Below are positions 26,144 to 34,885 of a stretch of DNA of 64,000 nucleotides, piece by piece; position 1 is the first letter of the stretch; every line of letters starts with the position of its first letter. The DNA is taken from assembly GCA_002783405.1 (NCBI GenBank), contig PFGG01000009.1, positions 18,257-82,256 on the forward strand, given 5' to 3'. Below the pieces are notes generated by a model that worked only from the letters and a program-made list of their open reading frames with translations, did not search any database and had not been told where the DNA came from. Source of the DNA: a bacterium (Candidatus Blackallbacteria) CG13_big_fil_rev_8_21_14_2_50_49_14 (GTDB taxonomy: Bacteria > Cyanobacteriota > Sericytochromatia > UBA7694). Made by a program: the position numbers and the translations under genes.

Positions 26144-27586
26144 TTAGAGCCAGCGGCTGATCACGACTTTGCGTTCTGTATAGAATTCAATCCCGTGTTT
26201 GCCATGGGCTTTCAGATCACCAAAGAAGGATTGCTTGGTGCCTCCAAAATTGAAGAAGGACATGGGCGCTGCCACGCCAATATTGATACCCATCATGCTG
26301 GGAGAAACGTTATAGCAGAATTCACGGGCCCATTTCCCATTCTGGGTAAAAATCGAAGTGGTATTTGCCAATTCATGTTTCTCGATAATGGCAATGGCTT
26401 CATCCAGGCTCTCAGCCTTGATCAGGCAGAGCACAGGGCCAAAGACTTCCTCTTTGCCGATCGTCATTTCGGGGGTGACTTTGTCAAAAACGGTGGGCCC
26501 CAGGAAATATCCCTTGCTGTTTTCATAGCCAATACGGCCATCCAGCAAGAGTTCTGCTCCTTCTGCAACCCCTTTTTCGATATAGCCGATCACGCGTTCT
26601 TTGTGGCCTTTTGAAATCACGGGGCCCATCAGCACGCCCTCTTCCAGACCATTGCCGACTTTGATTTCCTTGGCTTTTGCCACCAGGCGATCTTTGAAAA
26701 TTTCGTAGGCCTGGCCGACGAGAATCAGGGTGGCTCCAGCCAGGCAGCGTTCGCCCGCACAACCAAAGCACGAATCGGAGAGAATTTGGGTGGTCATTTC
26801 AGGTTCTGCATCGGGCATGACAACCAGGAAATTCTTGGCGCCGCCTAAAGCCTGAACCCGTTTGTGGTGGCGGGTGCCTGTTTCATAGACATGTTTGGCC
26901 ACAGGGGTTGAACCGACGAAAGAAACCCCAACGATATCGGGATGCTCGCACAGGCCATTGACCATCTCTTTGGCGCCATGCACCATTTGAATTACACCTT
27001 TGGGCAAGCCTGTCTGGTGCCAGAGTTCAAACATGCGCTGTTGGGTCAGGGGGACTTGTTCAGAGGGCTTCAGCACAAAGGTATTTCCCGTGGCAATCGC
27101 ATAGGGCATGAACCAGAGGGGCACCATGGCTGGGAAATTAAAGGGCGTAATGGCGCCATAGACACCCATCGCGCGGCGGGTGGATACACAGTCAATACCA
27201 CGGCCAACGTCTTCAAGGGTTTCACCCTGCATCAGGCTGGGAATCCCACAGGCCACATCCAGATTGTCAATCCCGCGGCGCACATCCCCTTGCGCTTCAG
27301 CAAAGGTTTTTCCGTGCTCCTGGGTGACCAGGGTCGCGATTTCATCGAAATGTTCTTCCATCAAATTTTTAAAACGGAAGATATATTTCGCGCGCTCAGC
27401 AGGAGGGGTTCGACGCCAGCTGGGAAATGCGGCTTTGGCAGAAGCCACGGCGGCATCCAGATCTGCTCGGTTGCTCAGGGGAACCTGGGCCAAAACCTCT
27501 TCGGTGGCGGGATTGATGACATCCAGAACTTCGCTGGAAGATGAGGGGACAAATTCCCCATGTATATAATTACGCAAAACTTGCAT
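26144..27586 (-). CDS. mmsA: Methylmalonate-semialdehyde dehydrogenase (CoA-acylating)
   Basis: 480 residues, the standard length. Aldehyde dehydrogenase motifs specific to the MmsA/IolA branch are visible: 'GAITPFNFPAMVPLWFMPYA', 'NTFVLKPSEQVPLT', 'VGVSFVGSTPVAKHVY', 'VQALGGAKNFLVVMPDA' and 'CFGCAGERCLAG' with the catalytic cysteine. The GAKN sequence, in place of the usual E-L-G-G-K-x, is diagnostic for this CoA-dependent group. The enzyme turns methylmalonate or malonate semialdehyde, CoA and NAD+ into propionyl-CoA or acetyl-CoA plus CO2 and NADH, in valine, thymine/uracil or inositol breakdown. AGAGGT precedes the ATG. No other valine or inositol genes lie nearby, although threonine ammonia-lyase and an acyl-CoA dehydrogenase are in the window. 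Confidence 0.94.
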   Translation of the reverse strand: MQVLRNYIHGEFVPSSSSEVLDVINPATEEVLAQVPLSNRADLDAAVASAKAAFPSWRRTPPAERAKYIFRFKNLMEEHFDEIATLVTQEHGKTFAEAQGDVRRGIDNLDVACGIPSLMQGETLEDVGRGIDCVSTRRAMGVYGAITPFNFPAMVPLWFMPYAIATGNTFVLKPSEQVPLTQQRMFELWHQTGLPKGVIQMVHGAKEMVNGLCEHPDIVGVSFVGSTPVAKHVYETGTRHHKRVQALGGAKNFLVVMPDAEPEMTTQILSDSCFGCAGERCLAGATLILVGQAYEIFKDRLVAKAKEIKVGNGLEEGVLMGPVISKGHKERVIGYIEKGVAEGAELLLDGRIGYENSKGYFLGPTVFDKVTPEMTIGKEEVFGPVLCLIKAESLDEAIAIIEKHELANTTSIFTQNGKWAREFCYNVSPSMMGINIGVAAPMSFFNFGGTKQSFFGDLKAHGKHGIEFYTERKVVISRWL

Positions 27587-27826
27587 GGAACTACCTCTCA
27601 GGTCATTACGGGTAAATTACAGACCTCGGTCTGTTGAATCGGGGGAATTTTGTTCTGGTGGATAGGGAGCACGATGCCCGAATGCCTTTATTTTAGCAAG
27701 TCTGCGGACAAAAGTAAATATCAGGTAATTAAAACTTTAATTTTAGAATAAGCTTTTGCCATGATGCGCATTCTGAGTGCTTTAGAGACGATAACTAGCT
27801 TATCAATTCTCGGGAGTAATTGAGCC

Positions 27827-28336
27827 ATGGCCATTACCGCAATTCAACAGACACAAGTGATCAGCAAACCGCAGGAAGCTTCACGTAAACCGGAATCTCA
27901 ACAAAGTCAGGCAGATAAACCTTTGGCAAGTATGGGAACGGATCAGGTCACGCTACAAAGCAAAGGCTCTGTCAGTCCGATAATCACCATTTCAGGCGGT
28001 GCCTTTGCGGGCAGTCTGGTGGGGGCTGCAACAGGAGGCTTGTTAATGGGGGCCGGGGATTTGTTCCTGGGCGGTGCACAAAGCGTGAAACAGGCCACGG
28101 CTTTTGGCGGGGGCTTTGGTGCAGTTGCCGGTTTTATCAGCGGGGGGGTGGTTGCCAATCTGACCGATTCCAAGCTCAAAGCAACGCTGTTTGGTGCGAT
28201 TTCGGGTGCCGGTATTGGAGCTGTTGCTGGGGGCGCCATGGCAAAAAATCTTCCTGCAGCTTTGATCTCAGGGGGCGTAGGCGCTGTCTCTGGTGGGGTC
28301 AGTGCCTTTATGACCTCCAAGTGGTTGGGGCATTAA
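27827..28336 (+). CDS. Glycine-zipper protein of unknown role
   Basis: 169 residues. The first about 55 are polar and disordered (rich in Q, K and S, with 'MGTDQVTLQSKG'), without a signal peptide. Residues 55-160 are glycine/alanine-rich hydrophobic blocks, such as 'GGAFAGSLVGAATGGLLMGA' and 'GAISGAGIGAVAGGAMAK', in the G-x3-G spacing of glycine-zipper membrane segments. These can pack as oligomeric helices in membranes, as in some outer-membrane lipoproteins and toxins. GGGAG lies about ten bases before the ATG. A long palindrome and then the CsgG-like TPR gene follow on the same strand. The lack of a Sec signal despite a membrane-seeking body is unusual. No function is assigned. Confidence 0.65.
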   Translation: MAITAIQQTQVISKPQEASRKPESQQSQADKPLASMGTDQVTLQSKGSVSPIITISGGAFAGSLVGAATGGLLMGAGDLFLGGAQSVKQATAFGGGFGAVAGFISGGVVANLTDSKLKATLFGAISGAGIGAVAGGAMAKNLPAALISGGVGAVSGGVSAFMTSKWLGH

Positions 28337-28358
28337 TTCGCAGAAAGATCGTGATGAT

Positions 28359-28390
28359 ACCATTCTCAGGCAGATCTGTCTGAGAATGGT
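28359..28390. repeat. 32-base near-perfect palindrome
   Basis: ACCATTCTCAG and CTGAGAATGGT form 11-base arms around a centre that contains the palindrome CAGATCTG; only one opposed base pair fails to match. It lies 22 bases after the glycine-zipper stop and 23 bases before the CsgG-like start. No T run follows on either strand, so it is either a weak terminator/processing hairpin or a two-fold protein-binding site. Confidence 0.75.
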
Positions 28391-28413
28391 GAGATTGAGA
28401 AAGAAACAATAAA

Positions 28414-30666
28414 ATGCAAGTTATCCACCGATTGATCGTATTGTCAGCTTTTCAGCTTCTGCTGCCTTTTCAGCCTTTTTTATCAGAACCTGTAAAAGCT
28501 GTTCTATTGCAAACCCAAGAAAATTTTTCAGAAGCGCTCTCTATCGCCGTTTTGCCCTTTGAAAACCTGACCCGTCTCAGTGAAGATGAATGGATGGGGC
28601 TGAGTTTGGCTGAAAGTCTGGCGGGCTCGTTGGCACGCTTGCCTACTCTGCAGGTGATTGAACGCAGCCAGATCAAACGCATACTGCAGGAACAGAGCTT
28701 TTCGCAATCTGCCTTGGCAGATAGTTCCCAGGCCCCTTCTTTGGGAAAATTGGTAGGTGCTCGGCGCATGGTGCTTGGCAATTTTCAAAAAGTGGGAGAG
28801 CGTCTGCGCATTCAGGCGCGCATGATCGCTGTGGAAACGGGTCAAATCTTGCCTGAGTCGGTGATTCAGGTAGAAGGACAGGTCCGTGACATTCTTGATT
28901 TGCAGGATCACCTTGCGCAAAAATTGCTCAAATCTTTTCAGGGTTCAACCTTTTCAGCACCTGCTGTTTCGCATTCGGCCTCTGCCAATGAAGTCCACTC
29001 GCTTTATTATCGTGGCCAGTATCTGCTTGAAAAAAATACGTCGGCAGATCGACAGGCTGCAGAAAAACTTTTCCAAGAAGCGTTGCGCTTGGCTCCCCAG
29101 GATGCGCTGGTTCAAACAGGCCTGGCTGAGTTGTCTTTGGCGCGTGGCGTTCGCAGCAAAAACAGCCAGGAACTTGAAAAGGCAATGCATTGGATCAATG
29201 TGGCTCTGCAGAATAACCCTCAGCTTGTCAAAGCCTGGTTGGTCAAGGTCAATATTTTGATTGCTCAAAAGCTTGACACCCAGGCAGAAGCACTTCTGAA
29301 AGAAGCCTTAGAGGTTTTTCCTGGCAATACTGAATTGGTCTTGAGCTATATTAATTTGCGAGATCAAGCTTCGATTGAAATCAGTAACAGAATGATTTCA
29401 TCTGCTGAATTAAAATCTTTGCTACAGCGTTTAGGAGCAGAGCAAAATGCTCCTGAAATCGCTTTTTCCTTGGGAATGCACGTGCTTTATGAATTGTTTG
29501 AGCAAGATCAGCCAGATTTTGCCGAAGCCTTTGCACTTTTAAAACAGGCAGGTCAGGCTTTGCCGGATAATCCCGTGATCCCTTTGCAATTGGCGCAGAT
29601 TTATGTGCGTCAAAACCAACCTGAACTGGCGCGACAACAAATCGAACTCGGTTTGAGCATTGACCCAGACAGTCCTTGGATTCCGATCATGGCTCACAGC
29701 AACTTCAAAAATCTATACTCTTACTATCGTCGTATGAAACAGCCTGAACGCATGGCTGAGATCCAAAAGCGCTCGCTCGAAGTGATTCAGAAAACGATTC
29801 AAAAATATCCGGACAAAGCCCTTAACCATGTTTTGCTTGCCCAAGATTTGGAGCAAATGGGCCAAACAGAGCAGGCCTTGGCAGCTTTGGATCAGGCAGA
29901 GAGAGTCTCCCCTGAGTACCCCACTATTTATACCCAACGCGCAAAAATTCTAGAAAAGCAGAAAAAAACAAAAGAGGCCATACAAGCTTTAGATAGGGGG
30001 CTGGCCTGGATTGACAGAAGTGAAGATTATCAGAGCATGAGACCCTATCTGATGTTTGAAAAGGGCAATCTAAAGATGAGTATGGGGCAAGCCGATGAGG
30101 CTTTGCTTCTTTTTCAGGCGATTTATGATCGCTACCCCGCTGAGCGGAGCAGTGCACTCATTGCTTTGATTGGCTATTACACTTCTTCGAAAGAGTACTC
30201 CCGGCTTTTAAACTATTATCAGGAATTATTTCAAATTGACCCCTTTTCACGCAAGAATGCCTATTTTCAGCAGGAATATAAGCAGGTTTGGCTGCGGAAT
30301 GAATTGCTGAAAACCCCCCATTCAGTCGCCTTGCTCAACGACTTGGGGCAGGTTTTGCTCCAGGCCTATGAGATAGAAGAGGCTCAAAAGCATTTCAAAA
30401 CAGCCTTGGAACTTGAGCCCAATAACCCTGTCGTGCTTTATAATTTAGGTTCCCTCTTCTTGACCAATGGGGAGCCTGGAAAAGCTATGCCTTTGCTTGA
30501 GAAAGCCTTAAAAAATAAGCCAGCTTATGTCAATGCAGCCTATAATCTGGGGTTGTCATATCTTGCGCTGCATCAAGAGGCCCAAGCCCGAGAGATTTTT
30601 CAGCAATTGCTGAGTTGGCAGCCAGATCATGCGCAGGCCTTGGCGGCTCTGAAAAATCTGCATTGA
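28414..30666 (+). CDS. CsgG/FlgO-like N-terminal domain fused to a TPR array
   Basis: 750 residues. The N-terminus has a hydrophobic segment (LIVLSAFQLLLPFQPF) that probably acts as a signal peptide. Residues about 42-175 read 'ALSIAVLPFENLTRLSED', 'GLSLAESLAGSLARLP', 'LQVIERSQIKRILQEQSFS' and 'LGKLVGARRMVLGNFQK', the pattern of the CsgG/FlgO-type domain found in outer-membrane assembly proteins. From about residue 195 onward there are ten or more TPRs ending with a canonical block 'PVVLYNLGSLFLTNGEPGKA'. The architecture suggests a periplasmic scaffold. No lipobox cysteine is visible, unlike CsgG. Weak ribosome site GAGAAAG. The upstream glycine-zipper gene may belong to the same unit. The function remains inferred. 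Confidence 0.78.
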   Translation: MQVIHRLIVLSAFQLLLPFQPFLSEPVKAVLLQTQENFSEALSIAVLPFENLTRLSEDEWMGLSLAESLAGSLARLPTLQVIERSQIKRILQEQSFSQSALADSSQAPSLGKLVGARRMVLGNFQKVGERLRIQARMIAVETGQILPESVIQVEGQVRDILDLQDHLAQKLLKSFQGSTFSAPAVSHSASANEVHSLYYRGQYLLEKNTSADRQAAEKLFQEALRLAPQDALVQTGLAELSLARGVRSKNSQELEKAMHWINVALQNNPQLVKAWLVKVNILIAQKLDTQAEALLKEALEVFPGNTELVLSYINLRDQASIEISNRMISSAELKSLLQRLGAEQNAPEIAFSLGMHVLYELFEQDQPDFAEAFALLKQAGQALPDNPVIPLQLAQIYVRQNQPELARQQIELGLSIDPDSPWIPIMAHSNFKNLYSYYRRMKQPERMAEIQKRSLEVIQKTIQKYPDKALNHVLLAQDLEQMGQTEQALAALDQAERVSPEYPTIYTQRAKILEKQKKTKEAIQALDRGLAWIDRSEDYQSMRPYLMFEKGNLKMSMGQADEALLLFQAIYDRYPAERSSALIALIGYYTSSKEYSRLLNYYQELFQIDPFSRKNAYFQQEYKQVWLRNELLKTPHSVALLNDLGQVLLQAYEIEEAQKHFKTALELEPNNPVVLYNLGSLFLTNGEPGKAMPLLEKALKNKPAYVNAAYNLGLSYLALHQEAQAREIFQQLLSWQPDHAQALAALKNLH

Positions 30667-30755
30667 GAAGCCGTTTGAAGATTTCAGGGTTTGCCGCCCC
30701 TGATAAAAGCTGTGTACACTGGTTCATTCCAAGAAGTGATGAAAAATAGGATTTT

Positions 30756-31655
30756 ATGCTCAGTTCTCTTGAACAGGTTTTGCTTTTTTTATCTTTTTTC
30801 TGCTTGAGCGTTGGCATTGGGGCTTCGATTGAAAAAAAAGATATTCTTGCCGTGTGGCAAGACAAAAAAGCGATTCTGGCAGGTTTGGGCCTGCAATATC
30901 TTTTGCTTCCCAGTTTGGCCTGTGTCTGGATTTTGACCTTGAACCTGCCACCACTTGCTGCGGGCACTTTGCTGCTGATTGCCACTTGCCCTGGCGGAAC
31001 CACTTCGAATATGTTCACCTATTTTGCCAAGGCAGATGTCAGCTTGAGTATTTTTCTGACTTCTCTGACCACCTGCCTGGCTTTTTTCATGACTCCTCTG
31101 CTCTTGGCCTTGTTTGGAGGTTCATTGGGTATTTCGGGCTCTTTGCAGCTGCCTTTGCCTAATTTAATCGTCACCCTCTTTGCCGCTCTTCTGCCCGCTG
31201 GGATTGGCTATTTGATACGTGCAAAATCTGAAGGGTGGGCAAAGCGAACAGAAAGAGTGGGAGCTTGGATCGGCTATGTTTCGATTGGCATCATGTTGGT
31301 GATTTGGGGGCCCAAAATTCTTGAGCTTTTACAAAAAGAAGACCTGCGTGTCTTTGTGGCGACAGGGCTCTTGAGTTTGAGTGGTATTTTCTTTGCGCAT
31401 TTACTCAGTCGGGGCCTGCACTTTGAGCAGCGGATTGCCCGCACGCTCTCCTTTGAAACAGGGATTCAAAACGCACCCTTGGCTTTTGCGATTATCAGCC
31501 TCAATCTTCCCCGTGAAACCGTTCTACAGATCAGTTGGATCCCTCTGCTATATGGGGCACTTTCAGTGGGCAATGCCGCTTTGTTTACCTTGCTTTACCG
31601 CTTTTCGGCGTTGCGGATTGCCCCTGAGCTGCAAACTGTGAGGCAGGGAGAATGA
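30756..31655 (+). CDS. BASS-family (bile acid:sodium symporter-like) transporter
   Basis: 299 residues with nine to ten membrane helices. 'LIATCPGGTTSNMFTYFAKA' is the family signature, in which the unwound helix crossing binds sodium and substrate, and 'SFETGIQNAPLAFAIISLN' is the second crossing motif with Glu-x2-x-Gln-N. Bacterial relatives move pantoate, keto acids, bile acids or similar organic anions with sodium. TAGGA precedes the ATG. The stop overlaps the next start (ATGA at 31652-31655), so it leads a three-gene coupled operon with an Mpo1-like protein and a small membrane protein. Substrate unknown; the operon partners hint at a lipid-like or carboxylic acid compound but do not show it. 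Confidence 0.9.
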   Translation: MLSSLEQVLLFLSFFCLSVGIGASIEKKDILAVWQDKKAILAGLGLQYLLLPSLACVWILTLNLPPLAAGTLLLIATCPGGTTSNMFTYFAKADVSLSIFLTSLTTCLAFFMTPLLLALFGGSLGISGSLQLPLPNLIVTLFAALLPAGIGYLIRAKSEGWAKRTERVGAWIGYVSIGIMLVIWGPKILELLQKEDLRVFVATGLLSLSGIFFAHLLSRGLHFEQRIARTLSFETGIQNAPLAFAIISLNLPRETVLQISWIPLLYGALSVGNAALFTLLYRFSALRIAPELQTVRQGE

Positions 31656-32104
31656 AAGCCACTACCTCACGTGCTTTTCGGCAAAAACATATCAATACTT
31701 ATAGTTATGCCGATTTTGATAATTTTGAAGACTATTTTCTCTATTTGCATCTCAATCAGGATGTCTTGCGAATGCATTTTTTCGGTTCCTTTGTTTCCAT
31801 TCCCCTCTTGCCCTGGGCCCTGTGGATGTCTTGTTACCAACACCAGTTCTGGCCCTTGGTACTCTATTTGGGTCTGTATTATGGCTGTGGCTTTTCAAGC
31901 CATTTCCTCTGTGATGGCAGAGTATCCAAAACCACGCCTGATTATGGCCCTTCGTATTTTTATGTGATCAATCTCAATTTCCGAATTTTGGCCGGCAAAA
32001 TGAAGGAATACGAGCGGAATTATTTTGAAAAATATCCGCACACGCTTTGGGTTTACGATAAAAACCTGGAGCCGCCAGCGGGTGTTATTGGGGGAGGGCG
32101 ATGA
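31652..32104 (+). CDS. Possible Mpo1-like (DUF962) membrane protein
   Basis: 150 residues. 'YFLYLHLNQDVLRMHFFGSF' and 'YGCGFSSHFLCDGRVSKTTP' resemble the H-x2-N-x3-R-x2-H and G-H-x5-(R)-P pieces of the DUF962/Mpo1 family, around two to three membrane helices. Yeast Mpo1 is an Fe(II) peroxide-dependent dioxygenase acting on 2-hydroxy fatty acids, where conserved histidines bind iron; comparable histidines are present here. The match is partial and from memory. The gene overlaps its neighbours by four bases on each side, so all three are translated together. If it is an Mpo1 relative, the operon could pair transport with oxidation of a fatty-acid-like molecule, but this is conjecture. Confidence 0.5.
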   Translation: MKATTSRAFRQKHINTYSYADFDNFEDYFLYLHLNQDVLRMHFFGSFVSIPLLPWALWMSCYQHQFWPLVLYLGLYYGCGFSSHFLCDGRVSKTTPDYGPSYFYVINLNFRILAGKMKEYERNYFEKYPHTLWVYDKNLEPPAGVIGGGR

Positions 32105-32613
32105 GGCAGATTGCGTATCCTGCTTGGCTCAAACCCTTTTTAATCCTGAATTTTGTTCTGGGAGCCGGCTTGAGCTTTTTGCCTTTGCTCCGTCCCTTGG
32201 GGTGGGGGCTGATGTTGCAGGCTGGGTATTTGGCCATCGGCTATGTCTGTATCTATGTGGCCGAATTGGAATCAGATTTCATGACCCAGGCCAAGCGAGA
32301 AGTCGGTGATTGGAATGGCCTGATCGTGGCGTTGACACGCTTGCGCACTGAAAATTGTGAAGCTGCAGTTTTGGCTGAAGCACTGCAAGTCTTAAACCGC
32401 CAGTTTTGGCGGGAGTATCTGCTCTCCCGTCGTTATCTTTTGCGTTCAAGTCTCAAACCCAATTCAGAGCTGGAGCAGCGCTTCAAGATCTGCAATCAAG
32501 TGGCGATTGAGTGGAAAAACCTGCTGGAAGCAAAACTTGCAAGCAGAGATTATCAACTCCAGGGAGAAGAAAAGCAGGCCTTGCTGACACTTCAAGAGTT
32601 ACGTCAGGCTTGA
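32101..32613 (+). CDS. Uncharacterised protein with two membrane helices
   Basis: 170 residues. Two hydrophobic helices at about 9-30 and 35-55 ('FVLGAGLSFLPLLRPLGWGL', 'LAIGYVCIYVAELESDF') are followed by a charged, helical cytoplasmic part with clustered leucine, glutamate and arginine ('FWREYLLSRRYLLRSSL'). No catalytic motif is recognised. It begins at the ATG in an ATGA overlap with the upstream gene and ends the BASS operon. A 274-base gap to the next gene follows, without a clear terminator. It could be an accessory or regulatory subunit of the transporter; nothing in the sequence proves this. Confidence 0.65.
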   Translation: MRQIAYPAWLKPFLILNFVLGAGLSFLPLLRPLGWGLMLQAGYLAIGYVCIYVAELESDFMTQAKREVGDWNGLIVALTRLRTENCEAAVLAEALQVLNRQFWREYLLSRRYLLRSSLKPNSELEQRFKICNQVAIEWKNLLEAKLASRDYQLQGEEKQALLTLQELRQA

Positions 32614-32887
32614 TTCAGGACTGTTTTTTTCTGACTGCGTTAAAAATTTGCCTAAAATTTGACGATTGAGTTGATCCATTCTCCAACCTCTGTTCAAGTG
32701 CCTTTCGACAGTATAAAACCAAATCCAGAACAGGCCTTGGTTACCAACGCTGTTTTCATCTCTTGGGTCATCAAGGCCTCAAACTGAAGTGAAAGTTTTG
32801 AACCTCTGTATTGTGCCGCAGGCATTTCCCTTCCTTCTGTTCAAATTTCATAAAAACCAATTGAGAAAATAGCGTTATAATGCCTGC

Positions 32888-34885
32888 ATGAACGCATCTG
32901 AAATACCCTCTTTGGAATCCTCGTTTATTGAAGCTCTGAAGTCGCTGCAAGCAGGCGAAATACTGACGTCACGTCAGGCCTTTGAATCCATTGTTCGCGA
33001 TTATCCAGACTGTAAAGAAGCCTGGTATCATTTGGGCGAAATCTGCCAAAAATGGGGAGACTTCGAGAACGCGATTGATCATTATACCCATGTGCTGGAG
33101 CTGGACCCCGCTATTCAAGAGGTCTATAACAATTTGGGCGTGATAGCCACTCTGCAGGGGCTGCCAGATTTGGCCAGCGGTTATTTTTTTAAGGCGCTTG
33201 AAATCAATTCCGAATTTGCCCCTGCCCATCTCAATCTCGGTCAGCTGTTTTTACCGCTCGGGCAGTATGATCTGTTTGCCTATCACTGTCTTCAAGCTTT
33301 AAACATTGACGCTTCGCTGGAAAGAACCTATTTTCAAACCGGAATGAATGCTTTGCTTAAGGGTGATTTTACGCAAGCAGAAGCGCTTTTTTCTGTGATT
33401 GTAAAATATTCTGGCACCTTGAGGGTCAGTGCCCTGCTCAAAAAGACTTTCTGTTTGCAGCGTTTGGGGCGAGACAGTGAGGCCTTGGGCTGCCTTGATC
33501 AGGCCTATGAACTCGACCCGGATGGCACCATTGCCTTGATGCGTGCCTTTTATCTGCCTGTGGTCTATCGCAGTGAAGCCGAATTGAACCAATGGCGCGA
33601 TCAATTGACAGCCAAGTTGGAGACACTTGAAGCCGAACAGGCAAATTTGAGCTTCAGGCGTCTGCATGAAATGGATTGGTATCCTTTTTACCTGGCCTAT
33701 CAAGGCCAGAACGACCTCGAGATTATGCAGCGTCTGGCCCGCTTGATTCAGCCCCATGTGCCAGCGCTTTCCCCTTTGCAAGAAAAACGCCCACGCGAGA
33801 AAAATTTGCGTGTGGGTTGGGTTTCCCGTTATTTTCATACCCATTCAGTTGCCCAGTGCTTTTTGCCTGTATTGAATAATTTTCCCAAAGGGACTGTTCA
33901 TCTCTTGTTTCAGGTGCCAGGCTCGCGTCAGGACTTGATGCCGGGCAGATTTCAAGCAGCAATTGCTGCCGTTTTGCCCCTTTCTGAAGTACTTGCTCAA
34001 GCCCAGGAACAAATTCAGGCCCAAGAACTGGATATCTTGATCTATACAGATTTGGGCATGGAGCCCTTTGGCTTTTTATTGGCTCAGAACCGTCTGGCTC
34101 CCTTGCAGTATCTCTTGCCGGGTCACCCTGTGACTTCGGGTCTGAAGAGTTTGGATGGTTTTATTTCATCTCGAGTGCTTGAAGGCCCTGATGCCCAGCA
34201 GCATTACCAGGAGCCGCTTGTACTTTTAGATCACCCCCTTGTCAATTTCCCCAATCAAGCACAGCACCCTGTGATCGAGCGTGCTCAGACAGGTCTGCCC
34301 GCTGGCCGGCTTTACGCCTGCCCTGTCACCCTGTTTAAATTGCATCCCGGTTTTGACAAGGTTTTTGCAGCCTTGCTCGCAGCAGATCCAGAGGCTCAAA
34401 TCCTCTGTTTTCAAGATCAATCGCCTGAGATTGCAGCCATTCTCAAGACGCGTTGGCAAGAGCTTTTGGGGCCAGATTCGGAACGCATGCATCTTCTGCC
34501 CTGGCAAAGTGCTGAGCGCTTTCAGGAATTGCTTCCCCATTTTGATCTGGTTCTGGATCCTTTTCCCTTTGGTTTGGGCACCACGGCCTATCTCGCTTTG
34601 CAGGCTGAGGTGCCGATGGTCTCCTGGCCAGGAGAATTTCTCAGGGGCCGGGTGGTACAGGCCCTGTATCAAACCCTGGGCATACAGACGGGCCTGGCCA
34701 CTTCGCTTGAAGACTATGTCACACAGGCCCTGGCCCTGGCGCAAAACCCTGAATTGCGCCAAGCCTGGATTCAAACTTTGCGCCAACAGAAACATCTTCT
34801 GTTTGAGAGTTCGCTGGGCGGCCAGGAATTGGCTGTTTTCTTACAGGATGCCCAGGCCCGAAAACTTCAGCAGGAAACTGTGTGA
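32888..34885 (+). CDS. TPR-GT41 glycosyltransferase (OGT/SPINDLY-like)
   Basis: 665 residues. Residues about 20-250 hold TPRs ('EAWYHLGEICQKWGDFENAI', 'VYNNLGVIATLQGLPDLASG'). The C-terminal half is a GT41-like GT-B fold: 'LRVGWVSRYFHTHSVAQCFL' corresponds to the L-R-x-G-Y-V-S-x-D-F-x-x-H block, and 'DLVLDPFPFGLGTTAYLALQ' then 'PMVSWPGEFLRGRVV' to the nucleotide-binding D-x-x-L-D-x-x-P-x-x-G-x-T-T-x-x-D-A-L region. Family enzymes move GlcNAc or fucose to Ser/Thr of proteins. In the second block the usual Cys/Asp before A-L is Tyr-Leu, so donor choice may differ. The stop overlaps an ABC exporter ATPase (GTGA), so transport of a glycan or glycoprotein could be linked. Function inferred. Confidence 0.82.
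   Translation: MNASEIPSLESSFIEALKSLQAGEILTSRQAFESIVRDYPDCKEAWYHLGEICQKWGDFENAIDHYTHVLELDPAIQEVYNNLGVIATLQGLPDLASGYFFKALEINSEFAPAHLNLGQLFLPLGQYDLFAYHCLQALNIDASLERTYFQTGMNALLKGDFTQAEALFSVIVKYSGTLRVSALLKKTFCLQRLGRDSEALGCLDQAYELDPDGTIALMRAFYLPVVYRSEAELNQWRDQLTAKLETLEAEQANLSFRRLHEMDWYPFYLAYQGQNDLEIMQRLARLIQPHVPALSPLQEKRPREKNLRVGWVSRYFHTHSVAQCFLPVLNNFPKGTVHLLFQVPGSRQDLMPGRFQAAIAAVLPLSEVLAQAQEQIQAQELDILIYTDLGMEPFGFLLAQNRLAPLQYLLPGHPVTSGLKSLDGFISSRVLEGPDAQQHYQEPLVLLDHPLVNFPNQAQHPVIERAQTGLPAGRLYACPVTLFKLHPGFDKVFAALLAADPEAQILCFQDQSPEIAAILKTRWQELLGPDSERMHLLPWQSAERFQELLPHFDLVLDPFPFGLGTTAYLALQAEVPMVSWPGEFLRGRVVQALYQTLGIQTGLATSLEDYVTQALALAQNPELRQAWIQTLRQQKHLLFESSLGGQELAVFLQDAQARKLQQETV

Noticed and set aside
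27827..28336. Toxin or bacteriocin gene
   Set aside because: Glycine-zipper composition alone is not specific, and no immunity gene or export leader can be identified.
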